A DNA stretch of 64,000 nt, from positions 310,001-374,000 of the forward strand of contig WKFI01000014.1 in NCBI GenBank assembly GCA_014872875.1, read 5' to 3'. Below the pieces are notes generated by a model. It saw nothing but the letters and a program-made list of their open reading frames with translations, had not been told where the DNA came from and did no database searches. Both the position numbers and the translations under genes were made by a program. Of this stretch, positions 15,725 to 24,912 are shown piece by piece. This stretch comes from Paracoccaceae bacterium. GTDB lineage: Bacteria > Pseudomonadota > Alphaproteobacteria > Rhodobacterales > Rhodobacteraceae. Position 1 is the stretch's first letter. The number at the start of each line of letters is the position of its first letter.

Positions 15725-16801
15725 ATGCCCACCAACCTGATCGTCAACGGGACGTTCTCCGCCGGATCCTTCGGTTGGGGCGGAACCGATCTGGAAACCA
15801 ATTACCGAGAAAGCGCCTATCTGGGCAACGGCTCCTCAAACCGGGTGGCCGAAATGGACGGGCGCTCCGGTTTTACTACGGTGATGGAGCAGAGTTTCAC
15901 CGTCACCGGAAACGGCGAGGTCGCAGGGACGTTCAACATAGATTCGGCCCTGCGCAACGCGTCGCTGGGTCAGGCCGGACAGGAAGGCTTCACCGTAGAA
16001 ATCCTGGATAGTCTGGGGGGCGTCGTGGGATCCATGACGATCCTGCCGACCACGAACAGCTTTGACACCTATGAAATGGACGTGCTGTTCCCCTCGGCAG
16101 GCACGTATACATTGCGGCTGACCGAGCTGGGTCCGAACAACAGCCTGGGCGCGATCATCGATAATGTTGAAATGCTGGTCTGCTTCTGCAGCGGCACGAG
16201 GATCGCAACCCTGGAGGGCGACCGCGCTGTTGAAACCCTGCGAGTCGGAGATCGGGTATTGACCCAGGACGGGCCACGGGTCCTGCGCTGGATCGGACGC
16301 AGACAGGTGACCGCCGCGCAACGGATCAGCAATCCAAAACTGCACCCGGTGCTGATTTCCGCTGGTGCGCTCGGCTCGGGGCTCCCTGTCCGGGATCTCC
16401 GCGTGTCGCGCCAACATCGGATGCTGTGCCGAAACAAGATCGTCACACGCATGTTCAAACAGCCATCGGTTCTGGTCGCCGCCATTCGTCTGGTCGGGTT
16501 GCCCGGCATCACGCTGGAAGAACACCCCCAGGACGTTACCTACTTTCACCTGGCGCTGGACCAACACCAAATCATCTTTGCCGAAAACGCCCCGACCGAA
16601 AGCTTCCAAGTCTCGGACAGTTCTCTGGCCTGCCTGACGCCGGATGCACGGGAAGAGTTGTTGACCCTGTTTCCGGATCTGGCAGCACAGTCGATGGCGG
16701 CCGGATCCGATGTCTGTCTGATCCCGATCCGCGCGCGCCAGAAATCCCTGGTGCGGCGGCTTTCACTGAATGGCAAACCTGTCTTGTCCGCCATCACCTG
16801 A
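15725..16801 (+). CDS. Hint-domain protein with an N-terminal beta-sandwich
   Basis: A 358-residue protein with two parts. Residues 1-150 look like a carbohydrate-binding-type beta-sandwich (LIVNGTFSAGSFGWGG at the start, IIDNVEM at the end). Residues 151 to about 290 form a Hedgehog/intein (Hint) domain: CFCSGTRIATLEG with the expected nucleophile Cys153, VGDRVLTQDGP, and SRQHRM with His231. Such Hint proteins are common in Rhodobacteraceae, usually without known function. No intein C-terminal Asn junction is evident, so self-splicing is unlikely. No classical signal peptide is seen. The ATG has no clear ribosome site. Confidence 0.82.
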   Translation: MPTNLIVNGTFSAGSFGWGGTDLETNYRESAYLGNGSSNRVAEMDGRSGFTTVMEQSFTVTGNGEVAGTFNIDSALRNASLGQAGQEGFTVEILDSLGGVVGSMTILPTTNSFDTYEMDVLFPSAGTYTLRLTELGPNNSLGAIIDNVEMLVCFCSGTRIATLEGDRAVETLRVGDRVLTQDGPRVLRWIGRRQVTAAQRISNPKLHPVLISAGALGSGLPVRDLRVSRQHRMLCRNKIVTRMFKQPSVLVAAIRLVGLPGITLEEHPQDVTYFHLALDQHQIIFAENAPTESFQVSDSSLACLTPDAREELLTLFPDLAAQSMAAGSDVCLIPIRARQKSLVRRLSLNGKPVLSAIT

Positions 16802-16817
16802 AACAGTTCGACATATG

Positions 16818-18029
16818 TCAGGCCGCCTGATGCACCGATCCCACCTCGGACCGGATTATCCGGGCGATCTGGGCGCAATCCTCAAGCGAGAAGGTCAGCG
16901 GCACCCGCATGTCCAGAATGCCCGCAAGCACGCGGTCGCTGTTTGGCAGGCGTTGCGTGTCGGCATAACGCCAACTGTCATAGCGCGAGGTGAATGCCAC
17001 CGGTTCCGGCGTGCCAAACCATTTCAGCTCGACCCCGCGCCTGCCGCAGCGCTCAACCACCTCAAGCACCTTGTCATCGGACCAGTCCAGCAACAGGAAC
17101 TGGATCGATGAGCCGACATAAACCTCTGACCCGGGCCGCTCCACGACAGTCAGGCCCGGCGTGCCCCGCAGCCCCTCCTCGATCACCTGATACCGTTCGT
17201 TCCACCGCGCGACCTGACGGTCCAGATCCTGCAGTTGCGGCCTTAGGATTGCGGCCCGCAAATTGTCCATCCGACCCGAGATGTTGGGCGTAACATATTT
17301 GATTCGCTCGAAAACCTCGGGCTCTGGAGCAGCCAGATGCCGCTCATAGAGCATGTACGAGCCCGACAACACCGTCGCCCGCGCGGCCAATTCAGCGTCA
17401 TCGGTGATCAACAGCCCGCCTTCGCCGGAATTCACATGTTTGTAGGTCTGACAGGAATAACAGCCGACAATCCCGTGCCGACCGGACTGCACCCCGTTCC
17501 AAGACGCCCCCATCGTATGGGCACAATCCTCGATGACCCGCACATCCGCCGCGTCGCAGATCTGCATCAGGCGATCCATGTCACACAAATGCCCGCGCAT
17601 ATGGCTGAGCATCAGTACCTTTGCCTGATCCACCTTTGCGGCGAGATCATCAAGATCGATGGTCAGATCCTCGGTCACTTCGACAAAGACAGGTTTCGCG
17701 CCCACAGACGCAATCGAGCCGGGCACCGGGGCCAGCGTGAACGCATTGGTCAGAACCGCGTCGCCCGGTTGCACCCCAACCGCGCGCAAAGCTGTCGCCA
17801 GCGCATATCCCCCCGACGCCACCGCAAGACAGTATTTCGCACCGGTCTGGGCGGCAAACTCCTGTTCCAGCAGCGCAGTTTCGCTCAACTCTCCCGGGGC
17901 CGTGTTGTAACGATGCAGGCGCCCGTGCTGCAGCACCGCCATCGCGGCTTCGATCGCCGCCTCGGGGATTGGTTCCTGCTGGGTGAAGTTGCCGGTGAAG
18001 ATTTCGGAATCTGTGCTCATCTGGGTCAT
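16818..18029 (-). CDS. DegT/DnrJ/EryC1/StrS-family aminotransferase
   Basis: A 403-residue PLP enzyme of the sugar-aminotransferase type. EDCAHTMGA supplies the Asp that contacts the pyridine nitrogen (Asp168), and QTYKHVNSGEGG holds the PLP lysine (Lys197). The substrate is unknown; no nucleotide-sugar genes are adjacent, so a role outside polysaccharide synthesis is possible. Starts at 18029 (chosen), 18020 and 18065 are all open, and none has a clear ribosome site. It converges with the Hint gene (16-bp gap) and lies downstream of gph on the same strand. Confidence 0.85.
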   Translation of the reverse strand: MTQMSTDSEIFTGNFTQQEPIPEAAIEAAMAVLQHGRLHRYNTAPGELSETALLEQEFAAQTGAKYCLAVASGGYALATALRAVGVQPGDAVLTNAFTLAPVPGSIASVGAKPVFVEVTEDLTIDLDDLAAKVDQAKVLMLSHMRGHLCDMDRLMQICDAADVRVIEDCAHTMGASWNGVQSGRHGIVGCYSCQTYKHVNSGEGGLLITDDAELAARATVLSGSYMLYERHLAAPEPEVFERIKYVTPNISGRMDNLRAAILRPQLQDLDRQVARWNERYQVIEEGLRGTPGLTVVERPGSEVYVGSSIQFLLLDWSDDKVLEVVERCGRRGVELKWFGTPEPVAFTSRYDSWRYADTQRLPNSDRVLAGILDMRVPLTFSLEDCAQIARIIRSEVGSVHQAA

Positions 18030-18136
18030 GCTCAGGTTTTTGGGGCGCGGCCCCGGTCGGGTCAAGAGACAGGGATCGGATTAAGCGGAACGGAAGATCG
18101 AATGCGCTGGTCTAAAATAGAACGGCCCCAAAACGT

Positions 18137-18799
18137 TCAGCCGATCAACTCCCGCACCATGTCAGGCAGATCCTCATAGCGATGCAACAGGCCTTCGGGG
18201 GCCAGCGCCTCCATATCCTCGCCCGAAGGGCCGAAAGTGACCAAAACCGAAGGCACCCCGGCGGCCTTGGCGGTGTTGCGGTCCGTGTCGCTGTCGCCGA
18301 TCAGGATGGTGTGTTCCGGCAGCCCCCCGGCCCGGCGGGCGGCCTCTCGCAGAGGTTCGGGGTCAGGCTTGCGCACCGGCAGGGTATCCGCACCGATCAG
18401 ACAGGCAAAGGCATCCCGCACCCCCAGCGATTGCATCAACTGTTCGGCCAGACCTTCGGGCTTGTTGGTGCAGATACCAACGCCATACCCCCTGTCAGAC
18501 AGCGCTGCCACAGCCTCCATCGCGCCGGGATACATCACCGTGTGATGGTCCAGCGCCGCGCCATAGGCCTCCAGCAGAACCGGGTAGTAGCTGTCGACCG
18601 TTTCCGGTTTGAATGCGTCCACCCTGTGCAAACCTTCGGTCAGCATGTAACGGCCACCCCGCAGGGCGACGCCGCTATCCGGCCCATGTTCCAGCAGATC
18701 CCCGTATCCCATATCGCGAAAACAGGCATTCGCCGCAGCCAGCAGATCGCCGGACGTATCGGCCAATGTCCCGTCCAGATCGAAGATTACCGTTCGCAT
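18137..18799 (-). CDS. gph: HAD-family phosphoglycolate phosphatase-like hydrolase
   Basis: A 220-residue HAD-superfamily phosphatase. Motif I FDLDGTLADT carries the nucleophile Asp7 and Asp9, motif II is ICTNKP, and motif IV GDSDTDRNTA binds Mg2+. The cap helices and length fit phosphoglycolate phosphatase, which salvages 2-phosphoglycolate. HAD substrate specificity is hard to read from sequence, so the gph name is probable rather than certain. The ATG has GGGGCAGGA immediately before it. It diverges from glmU. Confidence 0.83.
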   Translation of the reverse strand: MRTVIFDLDGTLADTSGDLLAAANACFRDMGYGDLLEHGPDSGVALRGGRYMLTEGLHRVDAFKPETVDSYYPVLLEAYGAALDHHTVMYPGAMEAVAALSDRGYGVGICTNKPEGLAEQLMQSLGVRDAFACLIGADTLPVRKPDPEPLREAARRAGGLPEHTILIGDSDTDRNTAKAAGVPSVLVTFGPSGEDMEALAPEGLLHRYEDLPDMVRELIG

Positions 18800-18930
18800 T
18801 CCTGCCCCCTTTCGGCGTAAATTCGCCCAGCCCTATTGCAGACCGCAACCTTGTTTGATGGCGCTAGCGCTTGCGCCCTTGACTGCAGTGGATAAAAAGA
18901 CCGGAACCAAAACGCAAAGAGAATTGTGAT

Positions 18931-20280
18931 ATGAGCATTGCCCTCGTCATCCTGGCCGCAGGCAAAGGCACACGGATGAACTCGGACCTACCCAAGGTTC
19001 TGCACCCGATCGGACAGGCGCCAATGCTGGCCCATGCCATGCAGGCCGGTGCCGTGCTGGAGCCGGACCGGACCATCGTCGTCGCGGGCCACGGGGCGGA
19101 AGCCGTTACTCGTGCTGTGGCCGAGATCGACGAGACCGCCCAGGTGGTGCTGCAAACTGAACAGCTGGGCACCGCCCATGCCGTGGATCAGGCGCGTGAC
19201 GCATTGGCCGGGTTCGAAGGTGATGTGGTCGTGCTCTATGGCGATACGCCTTTCCTGCAGCCCCAAACGCTGGAGCGAATGATCGACGCCCGGCAGAAAG
19301 CCGCGCTTGTCATCTTGGGATTCGAAGCGGCAGATCCCGCGCGCTATGGCCGTCTGGTCATGGATGGAGACCGCCTGGAACGGATTGTCGAGTTCAAGGA
19401 CGCCAGCGAAGAAGAGCTGAAGATCTCGTTCTGCAACTCGGGCCTGATGGCCTGTGATGCTGAGACCCTGTTCGACCTGATCGCCAAAGTCGGCAACGAC
19501 AATGCATCAGAGGAATATTACCTGACCGATGTGGTCGAGCTGGCCCGAAACAGCGGTCTCGCGGTCACCGCCGTCGCCTGTGACGAGGCCGAGACTCTGG
19601 GCATCAATTCGCGCGTTGATCTGGCCCGCGCGGATGTGGTGTTTCAGGACCGCGCTCGCGCCGAGCTGCTGGAATTGGGTGTCACGCTGATGGCACCGGA
19701 AACTGTGTATTTGTCACTGGACACAATCATCGGCCGGGATACCGTCATTGAACCAAATGTCGTGTTTGGCCCTGGTGTCACCGTCGAATCCGGCGCCAAT
19801 ATCCGGGCTTTTTCCCATCTGGAAGGCTGCCATGTCAGCCGCGGTGCGGTGGTCGGCCCCTATGCCCGCCTACGCCCCGGAACCGAGCTGGCGGAAAACA
19901 CGCGCATCGGCAACTTTGTCGAGATCAAGAATGCCGAGATCGCCGAAGGCGCCAAGGTCAATCACCTGAGTTATGTGGGCGATGCCAGCGTCGGGACCGA
20001 AACCAACATTGGCGCAGGCACCATCACCTGCAACTATGATGGCGTCATGAAGCACCGGACCGAAATCGGCGCGCGGGCCTTTATCGGGTCGAATACCTGT
20101 TTGGTGGCCCCGGTCAAGGTCGGCAACGAGGCAATGACCGCCACCGGTACAGTTGTTACCAAGGACGTTGAAGACGGTGCTCTGGCAGTGGCTCGGGCTC
20201 GGCAGGACAACAAACAGGGTTATGCGCGCAAGCTGTTCAGCATTCTGCGCGCCAAGAAGCAGAAACAGAACAGGGGCTGA
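18931..20280 (+). CDS. glmU: Bifunctional UDP-GlcNAc pyrophosphorylase / GlcN-1-P acetyltransferase
   Basis: GlmU acetylates glucosamine-1-phosphate and then uridylates it to UDP-GlcNAc, the precursor for peptidoglycan and LPS. The 449-residue protein begins with the nucleotidyltransferase motif LAAGKGTRMNSDLPKVLH and contains VVLYGDTPFL. A C-terminal left-handed beta-helix of hexapeptide repeats (from about residue 250) includes HLSYVGDASVG and GAGTITCNYDG. The glmS start follows the stop by 4 nt, a typical pairing that places two steps of the same pathway in one operon. Confidence 0.97.
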   Translation: MSIALVILAAGKGTRMNSDLPKVLHPIGQAPMLAHAMQAGAVLEPDRTIVVAGHGAEAVTRAVAEIDETAQVVLQTEQLGTAHAVDQARDALAGFEGDVVVLYGDTPFLQPQTLERMIDARQKAALVILGFEAADPARYGRLVMDGDRLERIVEFKDASEEELKISFCNSGLMACDAETLFDLIAKVGNDNASEEYYLTDVVELARNSGLAVTAVACDEAETLGINSRVDLARADVVFQDRARAELLELGVTLMAPETVYLSLDTIIGRDTVIEPNVVFGPGVTVESGANIRAFSHLEGCHVSRGAVVGPYARLRPGTELAENTRIGNFVEIKNAEIAEGAKVNHLSYVGDASVGTETNIGAGTITCNYDGVMKHRTEIGARAFIGSNTCLVAPVKVGNEAMTATGTVVTKDVEDGALAVARARQDNKQGYARKLFSILRAKKQKQNRG

Positions 20281-20284
20281 AACC

Positions 20285-22108
20285 ATGTGCGGTATTGTAG
20301 GAGTTCTGGGCAATCACGAGGTTGCCCCCACCCTGGTCGAAGCGCTCAAACGCCTTGAGTATCGCGGCTATGACAGCGCGGGCATTGCAACCGTAAACAA
20401 TGGCGCCCTCGGACGCCGCCGCGCAGTGGGCAAACTGGTCAATCTCAGCGACCTCTTGGTGCATGACCCTCTGCCCGGAAAGTCCGGCATAGGTCACACC
20501 CGCTGGGCCACACATGGCGCACCCACGGTCAACAACGCTCATCCCCACCGTGCCGGGTCGGTGGCCGTGGTCCACAACGGCATCATCGAGAACTTCCGCG
20601 ATTTGCGCGCAGACCTGGCCCGCGACGGGATCGAGTTTCAGACCGAAACCGACACCGAAACCGTCGCCTTGCTGACAGAGCGACACCTCCAGAACGGCCT
20701 GAGCCCGGTCGATGCGGCCAACAGGACGCTGGACCAGCTGGAAGGCGCCTTTGCTCTGGCCTTCCTTTTCAACGGCGAAGACGACCTAATCATCGCTGCC
20801 CGCAAAGGCTCCCCGCTGGCGATCGGTCACGGCGATGGAGAGATGTTTGTCGGCAGCGACGCCATTGCGCTGGCGCCCCTGACAAACCGCATCACTTATC
20901 TTGAAGAAGGCGACCGAGCTGTTCTGACCCGGACCAGCCTGGAAATTCGCGATGCCAATGGTGAATTGGCCAACCGCGAGATGAAGACGATCCAGATCGA
21001 CACCGCACAGGTGGACAAGGGCGGCCACAAGCATTTCATGGCCAAGGAAATCGACGAACAACCCCAAGTCATCGCTGAAGCGATCCGACACTACCTGCCC
21101 GTAGGTGACGACACCGTGCGCCTGCCCGGTGACGGAATCGATTTCACCAAGATTCAGCGCCTGACCATGGTGGCCTGCGGCACCGCATTCTATGCCTGTC
21201 TGACCGCAAAATACTGGTTCGAACAGCTGGCTCGACTGCCGGTAGAGGTCGATATCGCCTCGGAATTCCGCTACCGCGAACCGCCGGTCACCGATGGCAC
21301 ACTGGCTCTGTTCGTCAGCCAATCCGGTGAAACCGCGGACACGCTGGCCGCCCTGCGCTATTGTGACGGCAAGGTCGACAAGATCGTTTCGGTTGTGAAT
21401 GTACCCGAAAGCTCGATTGCAAGGGAAAGCGATCTGGCCCTGCCGATTCACGCCGGGGTCGAGATCGGCGTTGCTTCGACCAAGGCCTTCACCTGCCAGC
21501 TGACCGTGTTGCTGTCGCTCGCGCTCAAAGCCGCGTCCGACCGGGGAGCGATGGACAAGGAGCAGATGGCCGATCACCTGTCGGCCTTGCGCGGCCTGCC
21601 ATCGATCCTCAATGTCGCACTGGAGCAGAACCAGGCCATCAAGCGGACGGCCCAAAAGCTCAGCGAAGCTCGTGACGTGCTGTTCCTGGGCCGCGGCCAG
21701 ATGTATTCCCTCGCGCACGAAGGTGCACTTAAGCTCAAGGAAATCAGCTATATACACGCCGAAGCTTATGCTTCGGGCGAACTCAAACACGGCCCGATCG
21801 CACTGATCGACCAGCATATGCCGGTTGTCGTCATGGCCCCTAAGGATGCCCTCTTCGACAAGACCGTATCGAACATGCAGGAAGTCATGGCACGCAAGGG
21901 CAAGGTGCTTCTGATCTCGGATGCAGAGGGCATTGCCGAGGCCAAGGACGGGGTTTGGGAAGCCATCCAGATGCCGCAGGTCCATGAGAGCCTTGCGCCC
22001 ATCCTCTATGCCGTCCCCGCCCAGCTGCTTGCCTATCACACGGCGGTCGCCAAAGGCACAGATGTGGACCAGCCCCGCAACCTCGCGAAATCCGTGACGG
22101 TGGAGTAG
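20285..22108 (+). CDS. glmS: Glutamine-fructose-6-phosphate aminotransferase (isomerizing)
   Basis: GlmS makes glucosamine-6-phosphate from fructose-6-phosphate and glutamine. The 607-residue protein starts MCGIVGVLG with the catalytic N-terminal Cys2 exposed after Met removal, which fixes the start at 20285. The glutaminase domain is followed by two SIS domains (VACGTAFYACL and LGRGQMYSLAHEGALKLKE regions) and the conserved tail PRNLAKSVTVE. It is coupled to glmU. A ribozyme-type leader is not expected or seen, because only 4 nt separate the genes. Confidence 0.97.
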   Translation: MCGIVGVLGNHEVAPTLVEALKRLEYRGYDSAGIATVNNGALGRRRAVGKLVNLSDLLVHDPLPGKSGIGHTRWATHGAPTVNNAHPHRAGSVAVVHNGIIENFRDLRADLARDGIEFQTETDTETVALLTERHLQNGLSPVDAANRTLDQLEGAFALAFLFNGEDDLIIAARKGSPLAIGHGDGEMFVGSDAIALAPLTNRITYLEEGDRAVLTRTSLEIRDANGELANREMKTIQIDTAQVDKGGHKHFMAKEIDEQPQVIAEAIRHYLPVGDDTVRLPGDGIDFTKIQRLTMVACGTAFYACLTAKYWFEQLARLPVEVDIASEFRYREPPVTDGTLALFVSQSGETADTLAALRYCDGKVDKIVSVVNVPESSIARESDLALPIHAGVEIGVASTKAFTCQLTVLLSLALKAASDRGAMDKEQMADHLSALRGLPSILNVALEQNQAIKRTAQKLSEARDVLFLGRGQMYSLAHEGALKLKEISYIHAEAYASGELKHGPIALIDQHMPVVVMAPKDALFDKTVSNMQEVMARKGKVLLISDAEGIAEAKDGVWEAIQMPQVHESLAPILYAVPAQLLAYHTAVAKGTDVDQPRNLAKSVTVE

Positions 22109-22130
22109 ACACAGACCAGGAGAAGACTTC

Positions 22131-22679
22131 ATGGCCAAGCGGTTCGACCGGATCGAAGACGATCACAAGCGCTTCATCGAAGATCAGCATCTGTTCTTCA
22201 CCGGCTCAGCTGGCCCTGAAGGACGGGTGAACATTTCCCCCAAGGGCATGGACTCCCTGCGGGTCATGGGGCCGAACCGGATCCTGTGGATGAACATCAC
22301 CGGATCGGGCAACGAAACGGCGGGTCACCTGTTGGAAAACCCGCGCATGACGTTGATGTGGTGTTCCTTCAGCAAACGCCCGCTGATCCTGCGCTGCTAT
22401 GGAACCGCAACCGCGACCCATGTCGGCGATGCAGGGTGGAAGGAACTGGCCGGTCATTTCCCGGCCCATCGCAGCGCACGCCAGATCTTCGATCTAACTG
22501 TTGATCTGGTGCAGACCTCCTGCGGCTATGCCGTTCCCTTCATGGATTTTGCCCAGGACCGCGACACCATGCAGCGTTGGGTAGATGACAAAAGCGATGC
22601 CGACATCCGGGCGTATTGGATCGAAAAGAACACCCGCACCATCGACGGCAAACCCACAGGCGTCCCTCTATCCGACTAG
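22131..22679 (+). CDS. Pyridoxamine 5'-phosphate oxidase-family protein
   Basis: A 182-residue split-barrel flavin-binding protein of the PNPOx-like family. It starts FDRIEDDHKRFIEDQHLFFTGSAGPEGRVNISPKG, a pattern of the general stress/flavin-binding group rather than of true PdxH. The C-terminal part ends in a short helical region. The biochemical role is unknown. The ATG has AGGAGAAG upstream. It lies 22 nt after glmS in the same direction and may be co-transcribed by read-through. Confidence 0.82.
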   Translation: MAKRFDRIEDDHKRFIEDQHLFFTGSAGPEGRVNISPKGMDSLRVMGPNRILWMNITGSGNETAGHLLENPRMTLMWCSFSKRPLILRCYGTATATHVGDAGWKELAGHFPAHRSARQIFDLTVDLVQTSCGYAVPFMDFAQDRDTMQRWVDDKSDADIRAYWIEKNTRTIDGKPTGVPLSD

Positions 22680-22691
22680 GCACAACCGCAG

Positions 22692-22769
22692 CGCGCCCCC
22701 GGCGCGGCTGCCCGGCCCAACGGGCGTGGACGCATCTTGGATGCGCCCACGGCGGGCGGGAGCCCTCCC
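22692..22769. repeat. REP-like element with tandem hairpins
   Basis: This intergenic segment holds GCCCG-N6-CGGGC (22710-22725). A longer stem CGTGGACGCATC / GATGCGCCCACG (22725-22751, one mismatch) follows, then GGCGGGCGGGAGCCC. The layout resembles the dispersed palindromic repeats I recall from Roseobacter-group genomes. Only one copy is in the window, so its repeat status is inferred. Confidence 0.45.
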
Positions 22770-22862
22770 TGACAGAATTCCACTACCCCCTGGGACGTGC
22801 GGCATCCCCCAAACACCCCCCCGGTTCAAACGCCCCCGGGTCTTTTGCCTGGTGCTCTGCCG

Positions 22863-23582
22863 TCAGTCCTTGATATACAGCACGTCGCCGTGTCTTGGCA
22901 CTTGAACATATCGGTGCGAGGCCAACGTGAACCCCATCTTCTGCATGTGGGCGTCGACCTCCTCAAACTTCGATCCGCCTTCATACATCGGAACCCGGCT
23001 CACCTCGCATTTGCACTGCGCAAAGGACCGCAGACCATCGCCCAGCCCTTCCAGAACAGGCAGTTCGTGCCCCTGTACATCGACCACCAGCATCGGTCGG
23101 CGGGCTCGCGCCAGATCTATTCCATGATCTGCAAGAATGTCTGGCAGCGAGCGTGAGCGTAGGTCCAGGATTTCACCGGACTCGCGGCTCTCGGGAAATC
23201 GTTCCCGATACGTGTCGGTAGAGCTGTGAACCGACGAACTGCTGCCATCGCCGTTGAACCGGTTGAAACGAAAGGTTTCACCACTGCTGGCCGACACCAG
23301 CGCGTTTTCGCACAAATGCCGCGTCCGTCCCGATCGCTTGGCCAGAATACCTCTCAGCTTGGCAAATGTGTCCGGGTCGGCTTCTACCCAAAGCACGGTT
23401 TCGGCCCCACAAGCCTCATAGAAACCGGCATCCTCGGCCCAATGCGCGCCCACATGCACAATCACGTCAATCGGCGCTCGGCGTTCCATCAACAGCTCGT
23501 ATTTGGAGGCGCGAAAATGCTTGCGCCAGCTTTGCGGCACCACTTTTTTGGCGCTCCGCTCAATACTTTTGAGAACCCGCAT
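22863..23582 (-). CDS. FkbM-family methyltransferase
   Basis: A 239-residue SAM-dependent methyltransferase-like protein of the FkbM type. VIVHVGAHWAEDAGFYEACGAETVLWVEADPDTFAKL is the Rossmann SAM-binding segment (about residues 40-76). RRPMLVVDVQGHELPVLEGL is the diagnostic FkbM motif (about 160-180). FkbM enzymes O-methylate sugars or polyketides; the target here is unknown. The GCAGGAG ribosome site supports the start at 23582. It stands alone and diverges from the AlkD-like gene. Confidence 0.85.
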   Translation of the reverse strand: MRVLKSIERSAKKVVPQSWRKHFRASKYELLMERRAPIDVIVHVGAHWAEDAGFYEACGAETVLWVEADPDTFAKLRGILAKRSGRTRHLCENALVSASSGETFRFNRFNGDGSSSSVHSSTDTYRERFPESRESGEILDLRSRSLPDILADHGIDLARARRPMLVVDVQGHELPVLEGLGDGLRSFAQCKCEVSRVPMYEGGSKFEEVDAHMQKMGFTLASHRYVQVPRHGDVLYIKD

Positions 23583-23675
23583 CCTGAACTCCTGCCCGAC
23601 GTCTCATTTTCTTAGCAGCCCCCTTGATCAAGGGGAAGCCACGCGTATGCTGCACCGCCAACCCGGAGCCTGCGC

Positions 23676-24377
23676 ATGTCATTGTCTGAACTTGATCAAA
23701 TCCGTTCCTTTGCAGATCCCGAACGAGCAGCGGGACAGGCCGCATACCACAAGGTCGCGCGCGAATATCTCGGCATCCCGAACCCGGTTCTGAACGATCT
23801 GACCAAGACATGGCGCAAGGAGCTGGACGTGCCCGGGCGCATCGACCTGGCCCGCGCCCTCTGGGACACCGATATTCACGAGGCGCGTGTGGCCGCAGCC
23901 AAGCTGCTGACTCAAGCACGCATCCGCCCAGATGATGATGTCTGGGCTCTGCTGACAAGCTGGCTGCCCGATTTTGACGCTTGGGCAATTGCCGATCACG
24001 CGTGCATGGCCATGCAGAAACGGCTGATCGCGGATCCTTCACGTTTGGACGACGTCGAGGCCTGGACCCAATCCCAGCATATGTGGACCAAACGCGCCGC
24101 CATGGTCGCAACCCTGCCCTGGACCAAGCAGAACCACCCCAAACCGGAAGAGCTTGTGGCCCGTGACCGGATCCTGGGTTGGGCCGCTGGATATGTCCCG
24201 GATCACGACTGGTTCATTCAGAAGTCCATTGCATGGTGGCTGCGCGAATTGTCAAAACACGACGCCCCGCGCGTTCGCGATTTTCTGGATGCCCATGGTG
24301 AAGGGATGAAGCCTTTTGCCCGTCGCGAAGCGGGCAAATACCTGGAAAAGAACCTGAAGGATCAGGAGGCCGGGTAA
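23676..24377 (+). CDS. DNA alkylation repair (AlkD-like) protein
   Basis: A 233-residue all-helical HEAT-like-repeat protein of the AlkD family, which binds or excises alkylated purines. Trp-rich helical repeats (WALLTSWLPDFDAWAIADH, WTKRAAMVATLPW and WWLRELSKHDAPRVRDFL) are typical. Glycosylase activity is inferred from family only. The ATG has CGGAGCC eight bases upstream. Its 3' end overlaps the convergent lipoprotein gene by 16 bp. Confidence 0.85.
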   Translation: MSLSELDQIRSFADPERAAGQAAYHKVAREYLGIPNPVLNDLTKTWRKELDVPGRIDLARALWDTDIHEARVAAAKLLTQARIRPDDDVWALLTSWLPDFDAWAIADHACMAMQKRLIADPSRLDDVEAWTQSQHMWTKRAAMVATLPWTKQNHPKPEELVARDRILGWAAGYVPDHDWFIQKSIAWWLRELSKHDAPRVRDFLDAHGEGMKPFARREAGKYLEKNLKDQEAG

Positions 24378-24823
24378 ACAGTCAGCTCCACCAGCTCGGT
24401 CAACGGCGCCCCCAGCGCCCGCATCGCGTCCAGCGATAACCGGCTGCCTGCCGTGGGCGCGGTGTTGAGCGGCAGCAAGGTGACCTGCACCGATGCACCC
24501 GAGCTGTCCAGTACCACCCGTCCCGGACGGGCTGCGTTGACCAAAGGTGTCTCCAACCACAGACCCGGCTTTGCCGGATCCCCCAGCCCCGCCACAGTCG
24601 GTGATCCAGCTGCCGACAAGGCGTCCGGATCAGCGGTGACCTGGGTTGGATCCGCCTCCGGCAACGGTGTTTCCACCAATGCCTCGGGCGCGGGCAACGG
24701 CAAGCCGGTCGCCATCGGCTCTGCTGGTTTGGGTCGCAGGAAACCGGTCACTTCCTGCGCCGCATCGGACACGGAATCACACGAGGTCAGGGCCAGAAGG
24801 GGAATCAACATCAGGTATCTCAT
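24362..24823 (-). CDS. Putative lipoprotein
   Basis: A 153-residue protein with a lipoprotein signal peptide; the lipobox LALTSC puts the lipidated Cys at residue 15. A Pro/Ala-rich region follows (about 30-85). The C-terminal 55 residues (GLWLETPLVN...SVQVTLLPLN...GSRLSLDAMRALGAPL) look like a small beta-rich domain, perhaps of the RlpA/double-psi-barrel kind, but I am not sure. Close homologues are, as I remember, sometimes labelled D-galactarate dehydratase, which this small lipoprotein cannot be. It converges with the AlkD-like gene and diverges from moaA. Confidence 0.7.
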   Translation of the reverse strand: MRYLMLIPLLALTSCDSVSDAAQEVTGFLRPKPAEPMATGLPLPAPEALVETPLPEADPTQVTADPDALSAAGSPTVAGLGDPAKPGLWLETPLVNAARPGRVVLDSSGASVQVTLLPLNTAPTAGSRLSLDAMRALGAPLTELVELTVYPAS

Positions 24824-24912
24824 GCGCGGACGCTACTCCGATCACTCCAAACTGACCAGCGCTGCGCTAGATTGCCCTTGCCGCTGGCGACACTCCGCCT
24901 TACCTATGTGGC

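Noticed and set aside
18861-18870. Palindrome GCGCTAGCGC upstream of glmU as an operator
   Set aside because: It is short, GC-rich and of a kind expected by chance here; no promoter element aligns with it.
20786-22138. 450-codon minus-strand open frame opposite glmS
   Set aside because: Antisense shadow of a conserved gene; no recognisable domain or start signal.
24362-24823. D-galactarate dehydratase
   Set aside because: This label is, from memory, used for similar proteins, but a 153-residue lipoprotein lacks the size and motifs of that enzyme.
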